Part shown: in pieces, positions 1-5,788 of the stretch
How positions within the stretch are numbered: the stretch's first letter is position 1
Layout of the letters: each line of letters opens with the position of its first letter
Translations under genes and position numbers: made by a program
The notes under the pieces: generated by a model
What the model saw: only the letters and a program-made list of their open reading frames with translations
Told to the model about the DNA's origin: nothing
Database searches by the model: none
Assembly: GCA_902481695.1 (NCBI GenBank)
Contig: CABSXY010000109.1
Coordinates: forward strand, 1 to 6,424
Direction of reading: 5' to 3'
Origin: an uncultured Haemophilus sp.
Lineage (GTDB): Bacteria > Pseudomonadota > Gammaproteobacteria > Enterobacterales > Pasteurellaceae
DNA length: 6,424 bases

Positions 1-1502
1 AATCGACTTGATTTTAGCGGTGTGTTTTTTGTTTTCTCTTGAGATGCAAAATACAATCCACCTAACATTCCGCCAAAAACAAGGTTTAAAAGAGCGGTCA
101 GAATGAGAGATAGATTGATCGAAATCGGCACATACAAGCCTTGGAAAAAGCTGAGGCATTGTGTAATACCTTGAGCAATCGCATTTGAAAAATGCCAAGA
201 AGAAAATGCACAATGGGTCAACACCGCAAAGAGAATCAAGGGTACCAGTAAGAAACTATACAAGGGCACTGCGATTAAATTCGCCAAGAATCCATTTAAC
301 GCAAAGCCATTAAAAAAGAAAAGTTGAATAGGCGTGAATAAAATCAGCAGCCCAAGTTGCAAATGAAACAAGCCCAAAATCCACCGCACTTTGCGGGATA
401 ATTTTTGATGTTGCCACTCGATTATTGATAAGGGAACATATCGGTACCACACAATCAGACAGGTAACAGCACCAACTGAAAGCCAAAAGCTCACCGAAAG
501 CGGCATAAGCGGCTCACAAAAAAGCAAAAATGCCACCACCAAACAAAGCATTTGCGAAGGCGTGTAATATCGTCGCGAAAATTGAAGGATGGCAATAAAA
601 AGCAATGCCATCATTGCACGGAAGGTCGGTAAACTAAATCCTGCTAAATAGGCGTAACCTAAAGCAATCAACACGCCAAAGCAAAGCGGAAACCAGGGCG
701 AAATAAAGCGTGTAGGCAGTGCGAGTTGCAATAATCGAGCAAAGAAAAAGCCTATACCCATGGCTAAACCGATATGTAATCCTGAAATAGCAATCAAATG
801 TGCTGTATTCGTTTGTTGATAAACCAACCATGTTTTATTATCTAGCCAAGCTCGCTCACCAAATGCCAATGCGATAAGTAAACCTTGTAAAGAAAGCCCT
901 GCCGTCTGCTTGAGACTATTTTGTAGAAAATGTGTGCGGTAAGAAAAATCTTCCCCAATTTTGACCGCACTTTTCACATTCCCTACGGCAATAATTCTTT
1001 TGGAAAAATACCATTGCTGTCGATCAAATCCCCCATGGTTTAATCTCGCCGAAATAGGACGAAGCTTTACATCCGCCCGCCAAACTTCGCCAAGTTGTGG
1101 TTTTTCTGGTGCTCTCCAATTAATAAAAATTTGTTGTTCTTTCCCATCAAATAAAGACGTCATCGCAACCAACGTTTGATAATCTTGCTGATGAAGAATT
1201 TCTGAGATGTAAAGATCTAACGTGACTTTATTCGGTAAACTTGAAATTTTTTCTGCTTGAGTCAATAACGACAAGGCTTGTGAATGCAAGTAAGCTAAGG
1301 TAAGCAAAAACCAAATACCGTTAATGCAAAAATTTCTAACTTTAAAATAATTGAACCAATGGAAACAAAATGCGGTCATAACCAACAATAAAATGCTCAG
1401 CCCTGCTCGTTGCCAGGTAAACAGTAAAAAATCGGGCACGATAAGCAAAGAAAAGGCTGAAACGATGAGCATGATGCACAGTTGAAATAACGTGAGTTTC
1501 AT
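1..1502 (-). CDS. comEC: ComEC/Rec2 competence DNA-uptake channel, N-terminal 500 residues (C-terminus beyond window)
   Basis: Inner-membrane channel that carries single-stranded DNA into the cytoplasm during natural transformation; called Rec2 in Haemophilus. The frame is open from the ATG at 1502-1500 to the window edge, 500 complete codons. Residues 1-80 are strongly hydrophobic (membrane segments). About 90-190 is a polar soluble region, as expected for the OB-fold-like N-terminal domain. About 205-480 is the polytopic Competence domain, with its hallmark HLIAISGLHIG at 235-245 and a conserved AGFSLPTFRA stretch at 287-296. The family usually has a C-terminal metallo-beta-lactamase-like domain, which would lie off the window. 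The start is fixed by an in-frame TAA at 1515-1517 with no other usual start codon between. No Shine-Dalgarno sequence is visible. The gene is divergent from dksA and contains two exact uptake signals. A CRP-S site lies upstream. Confidence 0.95.
   Translation of the reverse strand, partial: MKLTLFQLCIMLIVSAFSLLIVPDFLLFTWQRAGLSILLLVMTAFCFHWFNYFKVRNFCINGIWFLLTLAYLHSQALSLLTQAEKISSLPNKVTLDLYISEILHQQDYQTLVAMTSLFDGKEQQIFINWRAPEKPQLGEVWRADVKLRPISARLNHGGFDRQQWYFSKRIIAVGNVKSAVKIGEDFSYRTHFLQNSLKQTAGLSLQGLLIALAFGERAWLDNKTWLVYQQTNTAHLIAISGLHIGLAMGIGFFFARLLQLALPTRFISPWFPLCFGVLIALGYAYLAGFSLPTFRAMMALLFIAILQFSRRYYTPSQMLCLVVAFLLFCEPLMPLSVSFWLSVGAVTCLIVWYRYVPLSIIEWQHQKLSRKVRWILGLFHLQLGLLILFTPIQLFFFNGFALNGFLANLIAVPLYSFLLVPLILFAVLTHCAFSSWHFSNAIAQGITQCLSFFQGLYVPISINLSLILTALLNLVFGGMLGGLYFASQEKTKNTPLKSSR
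383..391 (-). repeat. DNA uptake signal sequence (Hin-type USS) inside comEC
   Basis: Exact AAGTGCGGT on the minus strand (ACCGCACTT on plus). It is the core recognised by the Haemophilus uptake machinery. Here it is read through as codons for K-V-R in ComEC (residues about 371-373). Confidence 0.9.
964..972 (-). repeat. DNA uptake signal sequence (Hin-type USS) inside comEC
   Basis: Exact AAGTGCGGT on the minus strand, followed by an AT-rich stretch as in extended Haemophilus uptake signals. It encodes K-S-A-V at about residues 177-180 of ComEC, in the soluble N-terminal domain. Confidence 0.9.
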
Positions 1503-1528
1503 TTGGAGTGTGATTTATAGCGAGAAAA

Positions 1529-1546
1529 TAAGGCAACCTAGCCTTA
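1529..1546 (-). other. Small hairpin in the comEC leader
   Basis: On the minus strand TAAGGC, a 6-nt loop and GCCTTA form a perfect 6-bp stem, followed by TTTT. If transcription starts near 1546, as the -10 candidate suggests, this hairpin would sit at the very 5' end of the mRNA. It could protect the 5' end or act as a weak attenuator. The inverted repeat is seen; any function is inference. Confidence 0.4.
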
Positions 1547-1552
1547 ACCTCA

Positions 1553-1558
1553 TAAATA
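1553..1558 (-). promoter_or_regulatory. Candidate -10 element of the comEC promoter
   Basis: TATTTA on the minus strand. Transcription would start near 1546, which places the centre of the CRP-S site at about -42, the usual class II CRP position, and leaves a 44-nt leader. There is no good -35 hexamer, as expected where CRP overlaps the -35. The assignment rests on this spacing rather than on a strong match. Confidence 0.45.
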
Positions 1559-1577
1559 AACAAATAATTACGCCATT

Positions 1578-1599
1578 TTTTGCGATCTCGATCGCAAAA
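1578..1599 (-). promoter_or_regulatory. CRP-S (competence regulatory element) site upstream of comEC
   Basis: A 22-bp perfect dyad: TTTTGCGAT, CTCG, ATCGCAAAA. Its core TGCGA-N6-TCGCA is the CRP-S form, with C where ordinary CRP sites have T (TGTGA). In H. influenzae such sites need both CRP-cAMP and Sxy (TfoX) and control the competence regulon, which includes rec2. The site is centred at 1588.5, 87 bp upstream of the comEC ATG. An adjoining 12-bp A/T palindrome (1597-1608) continues toward dksA. The dyad could also be read as a hairpin, but its location and motif favour an operator. Confidence 0.88.
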
Positions 1600-1623
1600 T
1601 TTAAATTTCCAGGCTAAATTTAT

Positions 1624-1652
1624 TTGCTAAATAGATGAAGTTCTGCTATTTA
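1624..1652 (+). promoter_or_regulatory. Candidate dksA promoter (-35 TTGCTA, 17 bp, -10 TATTTA with extended TG)
   Basis: TTGCTA at 1624-1629, a 17-bp spacer, and TATTTA at 1647-1652 preceded by TGC, which fits an extended -10. Transcription would start near 1659, giving a leader of about 105 nt. The CRP-S site would then be centred near -71. Other AT-rich hexamers occur nearby, for example TAAAAT at 1662-1667, so the choice is tentative. Confidence 0.45.
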
Positions 1653-1670
1653 TATCGCCCTTAAAATAAC

Positions 1671-1707
1671 TAGGTTCTTATGTCAGCTATTTTAGTGGTA
1701 AGAACTA
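1671..1707 (+). other. Hairpin in the dksA leader
   Basis: GTTCTTA (1674-1680) can pair with TAAGAAC (1699-1705). Two further pairs follow across a one-base bulge. A small inner stem GCTA/TAGT (1686-1689 with 1693-1696) is possible inside the loop. It lies between the candidate transcription start and the dksA Shine-Dalgarno at 1753, so it would be in the 5' UTR. No uridine run follows, so it is not a terminator. Function unknown. Confidence 0.35.
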
Positions 1708-1763
1708 ATCACAAAAACAAGACAGGACGTCATTAAATTCTGTACTATTATTAGGAGTTATCA

Positions 1764-2201
1764 ATGTCTAAGGCATCTCTAAGTTTGCTGGATTTAGCCG
1801 GTGTTACACCTTATCAACCAAAGAAAGATGAGGAATACATGAATGAAGATCAAATTCTTCATTTCAGAAAAATTTTAACTGCATGGCACGAGCAAATTGT
1901 GGAAGAAGCATCAAGAACTGTTGCTCATATGCAAGATGAAGCGTCAAACTTCCCGGATCCAGCTGACCGTGCGACCCAAGAAGAAGAATTCAGTCTTGAA
2001 TTACGTAACCGCGATCGCGAGCGTAAATTAATGAAAAAGATTGAATACACATTGAAAAAATTGGACACCGATGATTTCGGTTATTGCGATTCTTGTGGGG
2101 AAGAAATTGGCATTCGTCGTTTAGAAGCACGCCCTACTGCTGATCTTTGTATCGATTGCAAAACCCTTGCTGAAATTCGTGAAAAACAAGTCGCAGGTTA
2201 A
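1764..2201 (+). CDS. dksA: RNA polymerase-binding transcription factor DksA
   Basis: DksA enters the RNA polymerase secondary channel and works with ppGpp to repress rRNA promoters and activate amino-acid genes. The 145-residue product matches the family closely and is slightly shorter than E. coli DksA (151) at the N-terminus. About residues 28-105 form the coiled-coil arms. The tip motif FPDPADRA (63-70) keeps both acidic residues (D65, D68), equivalent to E. coli D71 and D74. A four-cysteine zinc finger follows (C108, C111, C129, C132). The C-terminus KTLAEIREKQVAG is nearly invariant. The ATG at 1764 is preceded by AGGAG (1753-1757) with a 6-nt gap. The gene is divergent from comEC and upstream of pcnB, from which a terminator separates it. 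Confidence 0.98.
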   Translation: MSKASLSLLDLAGVTPYQPKKDEEYMNEDQILHFRKILTAWHEQIVEEASRTVAHMQDEASNFPDPADRATQEEEFSLELRNRDRERKLMKKIEYTLKKLDTDDFGYCDSCGEEIGIRRLEARPTADLCIDCKTLAEIREKQVAG

Positions 2202-2224
2202 TTGATTCAAATAACCCAACGAAA

Positions 2225-2233
2225 AAGTGCGGT
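2225..2233 (+). repeat. DNA uptake signal sequence (USS), left arm of dksA terminator
   Basis: Exact AAGTGCGGT on the plus strand. Paired with the inverted copy 8 bases downstream. Confidence 0.92.
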
Positions 2234-2241
2234 CAAAAACA

Positions 2242-2250
2242 ACCGCACTT
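2242..2250 (-). repeat. DNA uptake signal sequence (USS), right arm of dksA terminator
   Basis: Exact AAGTGCGGT on the minus strand, inverted partner of the 2225-2233 copy. Confidence 0.92.
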
Positions 2251-2288
2251 TTCGTGTTTTTATCAAATGCGCATTTAACATAGAGAAT

Positions 2289-2292
2289 GGAG
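2289..2292 (+). promoter_or_regulatory. Shine-Dalgarno that points to an AUU start for pcnB
   Basis: GGAG ends 6 nt before the ATT at 2299 and only 3 nt before the ATT at 2296. No comparable purine tract precedes the first in-frame ATG at 2467, which follows CACCAC and a run of A. This spacing is the main local evidence for the upstream start. The same bases belong to a two-codon ORF, ATG GAG TAA (2287-2295). Confidence 0.65.
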
Positions 2293-2298
2293 TAAATT

Positions 2299-3795
2299 AT
2301 TCTTACTTATATAAAAAATTTATTTGGTAAAAAAACTAAAAAAGAAACTGAAACCAATATAAATTCGCCCGTCCCCAAAACGGCATCAAAAACCGAAAAA
2401 CCAAACGTTTCAAAAGCAGAGCGTTCACAACCCAAGATCGCCCCGTCCTCTTCTCACCACAAAAAAATGAACACCCAAGCGCATCGTTACGACAAACATA
2501 TCGTTAAAGCCTCTCATTTTGGTATTAACCCACGCATGTTTAGCCGTAATGCCATTACCGTGGTAGAAAAATTGCAACGTCAAGGTTATGACGCTTATAT
2601 CGTTGGTGGTTGTTTGCGTGATTTATTGTTGGGTAAGCATCCAAAAGATTTTGATGTGGCAACAAACGCACGTCCCGACCAAATTCAAGCGGTATTCCAA
2701 CGTCAGTGCCGTTTAGTCGGTCGTCGTTTCCGTCTTGCGCATATTATGTTTGGACGCGATGTGATCGAAGTGGCCACATTCCGTGCTAGCCATTCGGATG
2801 CGCGCAGCGAAAATCAAGCGAAACAAAGCGATGAAGGGATGTTATTGCGTGATAATGTGTATGGCACCATTGAACAAGATGCGGAACGCCGTGACTTCAC
2901 CGTAAACGCGCTTTACTACAATCCGCAAGATAATACGTTGCGTGATTACTTCAACGGAATTGATGATCTGAAAAACGGTAAATTACGTCTGATTGGCGAT
3001 CCGGTTACCCGTTATCAAGAAGATCCCGTGCGTATGCTACGTTCTGTGCGTTTTATGGCAAAATTGGATATGTTCTTGGAAAAACCAAGTGAACAGCCAA
3101 TTCGTGAGCTTGCACCATTGCTGAAAAATATTCCACCGGCGCGTTTATTCGATGAAAGCTTAAAATTATTGCAGTCTGGCAATGGCGTAAAAACCTATAA
3201 ATTACTTCGTCAATATGGCTTATTTGAACAACTTTTCCCAAGCTTAATGCCTTATTTTACCGAAAAAGAAGACAGCCTTGCGGAACGCATGATTTTAACT
3301 TCGTTAAATTCAACTGATGAACGTATTGCCGACAAATTACGTATTAATCCTGCCTTTTTATTTGCGGCATTCTTCTGGTATCCATTGCGCGAAAAAGTGG
3401 ATGTGCTGAAAAATGAAGGTGGTTTAAACAATCACGATGCCTATGCCCTTGCGGCAAACGAAGTGCTTGATCAATTATGCCGATCATTAGCCGCACCTCG
3501 TCGTCATACATCCGTCATTCGTGATATTTGGATGTTGCAATTACAATTGCTTAAACGCACGGGTTCTCACCCTGCTCGTACGATGGAACATCAAAAATTC
3601 CGTGCAGCCTTTGATTTATTGGCGATGCGTGCTGAAGTGGAAGGCGGTGAAGCCGTTGAACTCGCAAAATGGTGGCATGAGTACCAACTCAGCAATCAAG
3701 AACAACGTCGCCAGTTGGTTCAAGAGCAACAAAAATTGCATCCTGCACCGAAGAAAAAATATTACCGCAGACGTAAACCGAAGGCGGCTAACTAA
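2299..3795 (+). CDS. pcnB: Poly(A) polymerase I (PcnB), probable AUU start; first ATG at 2467
   Basis: PcnB adds 3' poly(A) tails to RNA, promoting decay, and affects plasmid copy number through antisense RNAs. The class II nucleotidyltransferase core is clear. Counting from the ATG at 2467, VGGCLRDLLLG is at 46-56 and DFD at 61-63 (catalytic aspartates). LVGRRFRLAH at 83-92 is the motif separating PAP from CCA-adding enzymes, and RRDFTVN is at 141-147. The C-terminus is Lys/Arg-rich, as in E. coli. The frame stays open upstream to a TAA at 2293-2295 without ATG, GTG or TTG. Starting at ATT 2299 gives 498 residues. Its first residues, (M)LTYIKNLFGKK, resemble the recalled E. coli start (M)FTRVANFCRKV, and E. 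coli pcnB itself starts at AUU. A Lys/Ser/Pro-rich linker (about residues 12-55) follows. The conservative alternative is 2467-3795 (442 residues). The stop overlaps the folK start (TAATG). Confidence 0.9.
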   Translation: MLTYIKNLFGKKTKKETETNINSPVPKTASKTEKPNVSKAERSQPKIAPSSSHHKKMNTQAHRYDKHIVKASHFGINPRMFSRNAITVVEKLQRQGYDAYIVGGCLRDLLLGKHPKDFDVATNARPDQIQAVFQRQCRLVGRRFRLAHIMFGRDVIEVATFRASHSDARSENQAKQSDEGMLLRDNVYGTIEQDAERRDFTVNALYYNPQDNTLRDYFNGIDDLKNGKLRLIGDPVTRYQEDPVRMLRSVRFMAKLDMFLEKPSEQPIRELAPLLKNIPPARLFDESLKLLQSGNGVKTYKLLRQYGLFEQLFPSLMPYFTEKEDSLAERMILTSLNSTDERIADKLRINPAFLFAAFFWYPLREKVDVLKNEGGLNNHDAYALAANEVLDQLCRSLAAPRRHTSVIRDIWMLQLQLLKRTGSHPARTMEHQKFRAAFDLLAMRAEVEGGEAVELAKWWHEYQLSNQEQRRQLVQEQQKLHPAPKKKYYRRRKPKAAN

Positions 3796-4289
3796 TGGTT
3801 CAAGTGTATATTGCCCTTGGCAGCAATTTAAATACGCCTACAGAACAATTAAATTCGGCATTAGAGGCAATCTCTGCGCTACCTAATACTGAATTAAAAT
3901 CGGTCAGTGGATTTTATCAAAGCAAACCATTAGGCCCGCAGGATCAACCGGATTATGTAAATGCAGTCGCGATGATCGAAACCACTCGCCCACCTTTAGC
4001 TTTACTCGATGAATTGCAACGTATCGAAAATGAACAAGGTCGCGTGCGTTTACGTCGTTGGGGTGAGCGTACACTGGATTTGGATATTCTGCTTTATGGT
4101 GATCAAATCATTCAAAATGAACGCTTAACCGTGCCTCATTACGATATGAAAAACCGAGAATTCGTGATTGTACCGCTTTATGATATCGCACAAGATTTGG
4201 TTTTACCAGAAGGTGAAAAAGTCGCCGATTTGGTGAAAGCCTTCGAAAATCATCAAATGCATAAAATCAAAAAACAGCGAGAAAATTAA
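3795..4289 (+). CDS. folK: HPPK: 6-hydroxymethyl-7,8-dihydropterin pyrophosphokinase (FolK)
   Basis: Cytoplasmic enzyme that transfers pyrophosphate from ATP to 6-hydroxymethyl-7,8-dihydropterin, the step before dihydropteroate synthase in folate synthesis. The 164-residue product has the usual length (about 160). Conserved features are IALGSN (6-11), PLGPQDQPDYVNAV (45-58), the signature RRWGERTLDLDI (87-98) with the two Mg2+-binding aspartates D95 and D97, and VPHYDMKNREF (113-123) with H115 and R121. The ATG at 3795 overlaps the pcnB stop by one base (TAATG), so translation is probably coupled and no separate Shine-Dalgarno is needed. The pcnB-folK order matches other gamma-proteobacteria. 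The last base of the stop codon is the first base of an inverted uptake signal. Confidence 0.97.
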   Translation: MVQVYIALGSNLNTPTEQLNSALEAISALPNTELKSVSGFYQSKPLGPQDQPDYVNAVAMIETTRPPLALLDELQRIENEQGRVRLRRWGERTLDLDILLYGDQIIQNERLTVPHYDMKNREFVIVPLYDIAQDLVLPEGEKVADLVKAFENHQMHKIKKQREN

Positions 4290-4297
4290 CCGCACTT
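4289..4297 (-). repeat. DNA uptake signal sequence (USS) overlapping the folK stop
   Basis: Exact ACCGCACTT on the plus strand (AAGTGCGGT on minus). It shares one base with the folK TAA and sits 12 bases before the terminator stem. Confidence 0.9.
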
Positions 4298-4309
4298 AAC
4301 TCAAAACAA

Positions 4310-4343
4310 AAGGGCTGATATTTACTATCAGCCCTTCTTTTTT
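4310..4343. terminator. Bidirectional rho-independent terminator between folK and dcuC
   Basis: AAGGGCTGATA (4310-4320) pairs perfectly with TATCAGCCCTT (4326-4336) around a 5-nt loop. A T-run (4338-4343) follows on the plus strand. On the minus strand the stem is followed by TTGTTTTGAG. It lies between two converging genes, 20 bases after the folK stop and about 18 bases after the dcuC stop, and so can end both transcripts. Confidence 0.92.
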
Positions 4344-4353
4344 ACCTATCAAG

Positions 4354-5712
4354 CTAGGCGGCAACGGAAACAAAGATTTCTGTGCCGATAATCACACAAA
4401 TAAAACCAACCAACATTGGGACAGACATACGTTTTACGATTTCAAATGGTGAGATTTTTCCCATACCGGATACCGCCACAACCACGCCGGAAACCGGTGA
4501 TAAACCACGACCTAAGTTAGAGGCTTGTAACATTGGAATGGTTAAGAACGCTGGGTTGACGCCCATTTGCGTTGCTAATTTTGGAATTAATTCTGCAAAA
4601 GCATAGAACGCCGCGTTACCAGAACCTGTCGCCATCGTTGCTAAAATAGTAATCACCGCAAGCACTAACATCATAAAGAATGCTGAACCGCCGAAGGTTT
4701 GTGCAGAGTCGATTAAATTAGTGATAAAGCCGATTGTACTTAAACTTTGCGCAAATACACCCGCCGCCACTAAAAGCATTACCACGCCCGCAAAGGCATC
4801 TGCCATACCGCGATATGCCACAATGAGATTATCGAAGGTTTGTTTTGCGTTAAAGCTACGTAAGAAATCTACCGCAGCAGTAATGATAAAGCAAAGCACC
4901 ATCACGGTAACAATGTGTAAATTTGGTAAGCCCCATTTACCGTCAAAAATCAATACGCCAATAATGGGTAATAATGGCAAAATCGCATAGTAGTTTGGTG
5001 CTGTGGTTTTAATTTCATCTGCATTCAAACGTTCTACTTGCACGCCTTCTTTTTTATCTAAATAACGCTGCCAAAAGAAGTGTGCGACAGCAATCCCTAG
5101 AATCGCAAAAATCGAAACCGGCAATGCGGTGCCAAAGGCAAACTCACCTAAGGGAATTTTTGAAATTTCAGCAGAAAGCACCACGTCGCCTGATGTTGGA
5201 GAAAGAATAATAGAAATTGGCGATGCACAAATTGCTGCTGCAGCCCCTCGTGAAATCCCCACGTTTACCATGACAGGGAATAATGTCGCCATTAATAACA
5301 CGCCTAAACCTGTTGCAGATGACACGGCAAAAGACATTAAACATGCAAGGAAGTAAGCAAACACCATTAAAATATAAGGTGAACGGATGTTTTTCAGTGG
5401 TTTTGACACTAATTTCACCACTACATCGTTCGCACCAAGATGGGTCATGTACACGGAGAAACCACATAACACCATAATCATCAAGCCTAAACCGCCGCCA
5501 CGATTACCGAGTAGATATTTCACATATTCTAAAATATCAAAATAGGTGGAACCGGTGCTTTTCACGCCTTCCGGTAAAATCGAATGTCCCATCAGCACGG
5601 AAATGAATAACAAGACCAAGCCACCAAACATCAACACGCCAGTCGCTGAATAGCCTTTCACGATATAATATGCCACCAAAACAATGGCAATCAAACCTAT
5701 AATCAGATCCAT
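4354..5712 (-). CDS. dcuC: Anaerobic C4-dicarboxylate transporter DcuC
   Basis: Inner-membrane carrier of the DcuC family. In E. coli it mainly exports succinate during fermentation and can also exchange fumarate and succinate. The 452-residue product is almost entirely hydrophobic helices, fitting about 12 membrane segments, and is close to E. coli DcuC (461) in length. Strongly conserved stretches include KGYSATGVL (19-27), GFSVYMTHLGANDVVVKL (84-101), SSATGLGVLLMATLFPVMVN (131-150), SPTSGDVVL (171-179), HFFWQRYLDKKE (211-222), ATGSGNAAFYAF (361-372) and QASNLGRGLSPVSGVVVAV (396-414). The ATG at 5712 is preceded by AGAGGT (5718-5723) with a 5-nt gap. It is convergent with folK and shares a terminator with it. 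It appears monocistronic. An upstream CRP-like site suggests catabolite or energy control. Confidence 0.96.
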   Translation of the reverse strand: MDLIIGLIAIVLVAYYIVKGYSATGVLMFGGLVLLFISVLMGHSILPEGVKSTGSTYFDILEYVKYLLGNRGGGLGLMIMVLCGFSVYMTHLGANDVVVKLVSKPLKNIRSPYILMVFAYFLACLMSFAVSSATGLGVLLMATLFPVMVNVGISRGAAAAICASPISIILSPTSGDVVLSAEISKIPLGEFAFGTALPVSIFAILGIAVAHFFWQRYLDKKEGVQVERLNADEIKTTAPNYYAILPLLPIIGVLIFDGKWGLPNLHIVTVMVLCFIITAAVDFLRSFNAKQTFDNLIVAYRGMADAFAGVVMLLVAAGVFAQSLSTIGFITNLIDSAQTFGGSAFFMMLVLAVITILATMATGSGNAAFYAFAELIPKLATQMGVNPAFLTIPMLQASNLGRGLSPVSGVVVAVSGMGKISPFEIVKRMSVPMLVGFICVIIGTEIFVSVAA

Positions 5713-5734
5713 AATTTACCTCTTTATTAAAATA

Positions 5735-5743
5735 ATAATATCA
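5735..5743 (-). promoter_or_regulatory. Candidate extended -10 of the dcuC promoter
   Basis: TGATATTAT on the minus strand, an extended -10 (TGn before TATTAT). Transcription would begin near 5728, leaving a leader of about 16 nt that includes the Shine-Dalgarno. No strong -35 lies 17 bp upstream, which suits an activator-dependent promoter. A second TATTAT at 5732-5737 is an alternative. Confidence 0.45.
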
Positions 5744-5754
5744 GCAAGATAGCG

Positions 5755-5784
5755 ATTGAATTGGCAGTTGTAAATCAGTTCAAT
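5755..5784. repeat. Imperfect inverted repeat between the dcuC -10 and the CRP-like site
   Basis: ATTGAATTG (5755-5763) and CAGTTCAAT (5776-5784) are inverted with one mismatch, around a 12-bp centre. It occupies roughly -27 to -56 relative to the predicted start, where an activator could bind. It does not fit FNR (TTGAT-N4-ATCAA) spacing. Regulator unknown. Confidence 0.3.
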
Positions 5785-5788
5785 ACGA

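Larger units (their letters stand above)
2223..2252 (+). terminator. Rho-independent terminator after dksA made of two inverted uptake signals
   Basis: AAAAGTGCGGT (2223-2233) and ACCGCACTTTT (2242-2252) form an 11-bp perfect stem with an 8-nt loop, followed by CGTGTTTTTAT. It begins 21 bases after the dksA stop. Inverted USS pairs used as terminators are well known in Haemophilus. It should reduce read-through into pcnB. Confidence 0.82.

Noticed and set aside
90..98. Near-uptake signals at 90-98 (AAGAGCGGT) and 1368-1376 (AAATGCGGT)
   Set aside because: Each has one mismatch to the core, and both lie inside comEC codons; not counted as functional copies.
1342..1563. 73-codon minus-strand ORF overlapping the comEC start
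   Set aside because: It lies out of frame over the well-supported comEC coding sequence, has no recognisable features and crosses the comEC promoter.
1578..1599. Hairpin read as a rho-independent terminator
   Set aside because: It lies between two divergent genes where no transcript ends, and its sequence is an exact CRP-S operator.
1597..1608. A/T palindrome AAATTTAAATTT next to the CRP-S site
   Set aside because: Low complexity; noted only as a possible UP-like AT tract.
2265..2276. 12-bp palindrome AAATGCGCATTT between the dksA terminator and pcnB
   Set aside because: No known operator matches that I can name, and a 12-bp palindrome can arise by chance in AT-rich DNA.
3521..3886. 121-codon plus-strand ORF across the pcnB-folK junction
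   Set aside because: It is in another frame and fully covered by two strongly conserved genes.
5168..5467. 99-codon minus-strand ORF and several plus-strand ORFs inside dcuC
   Set aside because: They are alternative-frame shadows of the conserved dcuC frame, without family features.
5755..5784. Possible FNR box upstream of dcuC
   Set aside because: TTGAA/TTCAA-type halves exist, but the spacing and sequence do not fit TTGAT-N4-ATCAA.
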